A stretch of DNA of 13,743 nucleotides. Origin: JBIOJB01 sp044450465. GTDB lineage: Bacteria > Chloroflexota > Dormibacteria > Dormibacterales > Dormibacteraceae. Positions 13,366-13,743 of the stretch are shown one piece after another. The stretch spans positions 1 through 13,743 of the forward strand of contig JBIOJB010000080.1 in NCBI GenBank assembly GCA_044450465.1, in the 5' to 3' direction. The stretch's first letter is position 1; each line of letters opens with the position of its first letter. A program made the position numbers and the translations under genes. The notes under the pieces are model-generated. The model was not told the DNA's origin. It did not search any database and was given only the letters and a program-made list of their open reading frames with translations.

Positions 13366-13472
13366 TATACCTGTGCCGAAACCAGCCAGACCCCCAGCAA
13401 CCGAATCAGGTCTATGAGATTCTCCAGCTTGCCTTTCAGCGCTGGATCCAATTGTGTTTTGTTCGTTTCCAA
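13365..13472 (-). CDS. Possible 35-residue small protein coupled to ribD
   Basis: From TTG at 13472 the frame reads METNKTQLDPALKGKLENL, then IDLIRLLGVWLVSAQV, and stops at TAG 13367-13365, sharing one base with the ribD GTG. GAGG lies 8 nt before the TTG. The frame is in fact open further upstream into the end of 23S. The product has a charged first half and a hydrophobic, helix-forming second half that could be a single membrane segment. I do not recognise it. Its third-codon positions are more AT-rich than those of the rib genes, which argues against strong selection. It may be a leader ORF for ribD or an accidental frame. Confidence 0.25.
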   Translation of the reverse strand: METNKTQLDPALKGKLENLIDLIRLLGVWLVSAQV

Positions 13473-13522
13473 CTCGACCGCCTCAGCCTTGGCGCTCGCG
13501 CGCGGACTGAAGAGTGAGTTAT
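13366..13522 (-). other. 23S-to-ribD spacer without 5S rRNA, tRNA, FMN riboswitch or clear terminator
   Basis: This 157-bp stretch was read on both strands. The conserved 5S core (ACCCGTTCCCATTCCGAACA-like), tRNA T-loop and acceptor pairing, and the RFN-element blocks of FMN riboswitches are all absent. There is no strong hairpin with a T-tract after the rRNA. TATAGT (13364-13369) overlaps the ribD start and is unlikely to serve it. The DNA is somewhat more AT-rich than its neighbours and holds the possible small ORF described separately. Confidence 0.6.
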
Positions 13523-13743
13523 AGGTGAACAAGCCCTCGGGCTATTAGTACCGCTCAGCTCAAAGGATTGCTCCTCTTACACCTGCGGCCTATCAACCTG
13601 GTGGTCTACCAGGGCCCTTACCCGGTTAACCCGGTGGGAGACCTTATCTCGGAGTTGGCTTCGCACTTAGATGCTTTCAGCGCTTATCCAAACCGGCCAT
13701 GGCTACCCGGCGCTGCCACTGGCGTGACAACCGGTACACTAGC
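13523..13743 (-). rRNA. rrl: 23S ribosomal RNA, 3' end (partial)
   Basis: The plus strand reads the complement of the 23S 3' end: CTATTAGTACCGCTCAGCTC, CGGCCTATCAACCTGGTGGTC, CTTAGATGCTTTCAGCGCTT and GGCGTGACAACCGGTACAC align by eye with the reverse complement of the last part of domain VI of E. coli 23S rRNA. The gene therefore runs leftward and ends near 13523, at the bases matching the E. coli terminal helix; the exact end could shift by a few bases. Only about 220 nt are inside the window. Downstream no 5S rRNA is found before ribD. Confidence 0.95.

Noticed and set aside
13364..13369. TATAGT as the promoter of ribD
   Set aside because: The hexamer overlaps the GTG start, so transcription would begin inside the gene, unless an in-frame ATT at 13356 were used, which is unlikely.
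13366..13522. 5S rRNA, tRNA or FMN riboswitch in the spacer before ribD
   Set aside because: None of their conserved sequence blocks or pairings could be found by eye on either strand; a covariance search would be decisive.

Overview
The window is high-GC bacterial chromosome, coding-dense on both strands, with gaps mostly under 100 bp. Gene families and order fit a Gram-positive-related terrestrial lineage such as Chloroflexota, Candidatus Dormibacterota or a deep Actinobacteriota. Pointers are the rpmB / Asp23-Gls24 / fakA arrangement, a four-cysteine L28, an F420-type PPOX protein, LiaF-like proteins, and several starts with a -10-like hexamer at leaderless spacing. The sequence alone does not fix the taxon. 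No phage, IS, CRISPR or tRNA is visible.

Layout. 1-760 (minus): 5' end of fakA preceded by an Asp23/Gls24 protein. 840-1019 (plus): rpmB, with its own extended -10 promoter and an intrinsic terminator. 1016-2137 (minus): AcuC-type deacetylase, divergent by 15 bp from a glutamate formimidoyltransferase with an extra C-terminal domain (2153-3253, plus). 3250-5127 (minus): three consecutive LiaI/LiaF-like membrane-protein genes. 5161-8103 (minus): an M16C (PreP/Cym1-like) metallopeptidase interrupted by an in-frame TAA at 5692-5694. 8200-9890 (plus): PPOX-family flavin/F420 protein overlapping by GTGA a beta-propeller lipoprotein. 9901-13365 (minus): complete riboflavin set ribD-ribE-ribBA-ribH. 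13523-13743 (minus): 3' end of 23S rRNA, which runs straight into the rib genes with no 5S gene between.

How the genes work together. RibBA, RibD, RibE and RibH provide GTP cyclohydrolase II, DHBP synthase, deaminase/reductase, lumazine synthase and riboflavin synthase, the bacterial route to riboflavin except the separate phosphatase step. No FMN riboswitch is seen upstream of ribD. The LiaI/LiaF-like cluster is probably an envelope-stress or membrane-associated unit, without a two-component system in the window. The remaining genes are mostly housekeeping neighbours without an obvious shared pathway.

The points most worth a second look are the split M16C peptidase, the 23S-to-rib junction with a possible coupled small ORF, the recurrent leaderless-type starts, the near-palindromic -10 boxes between divergent genes, and a stop-codon set rich in TAG with no TAA. 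None of these alone demonstrates a new system.
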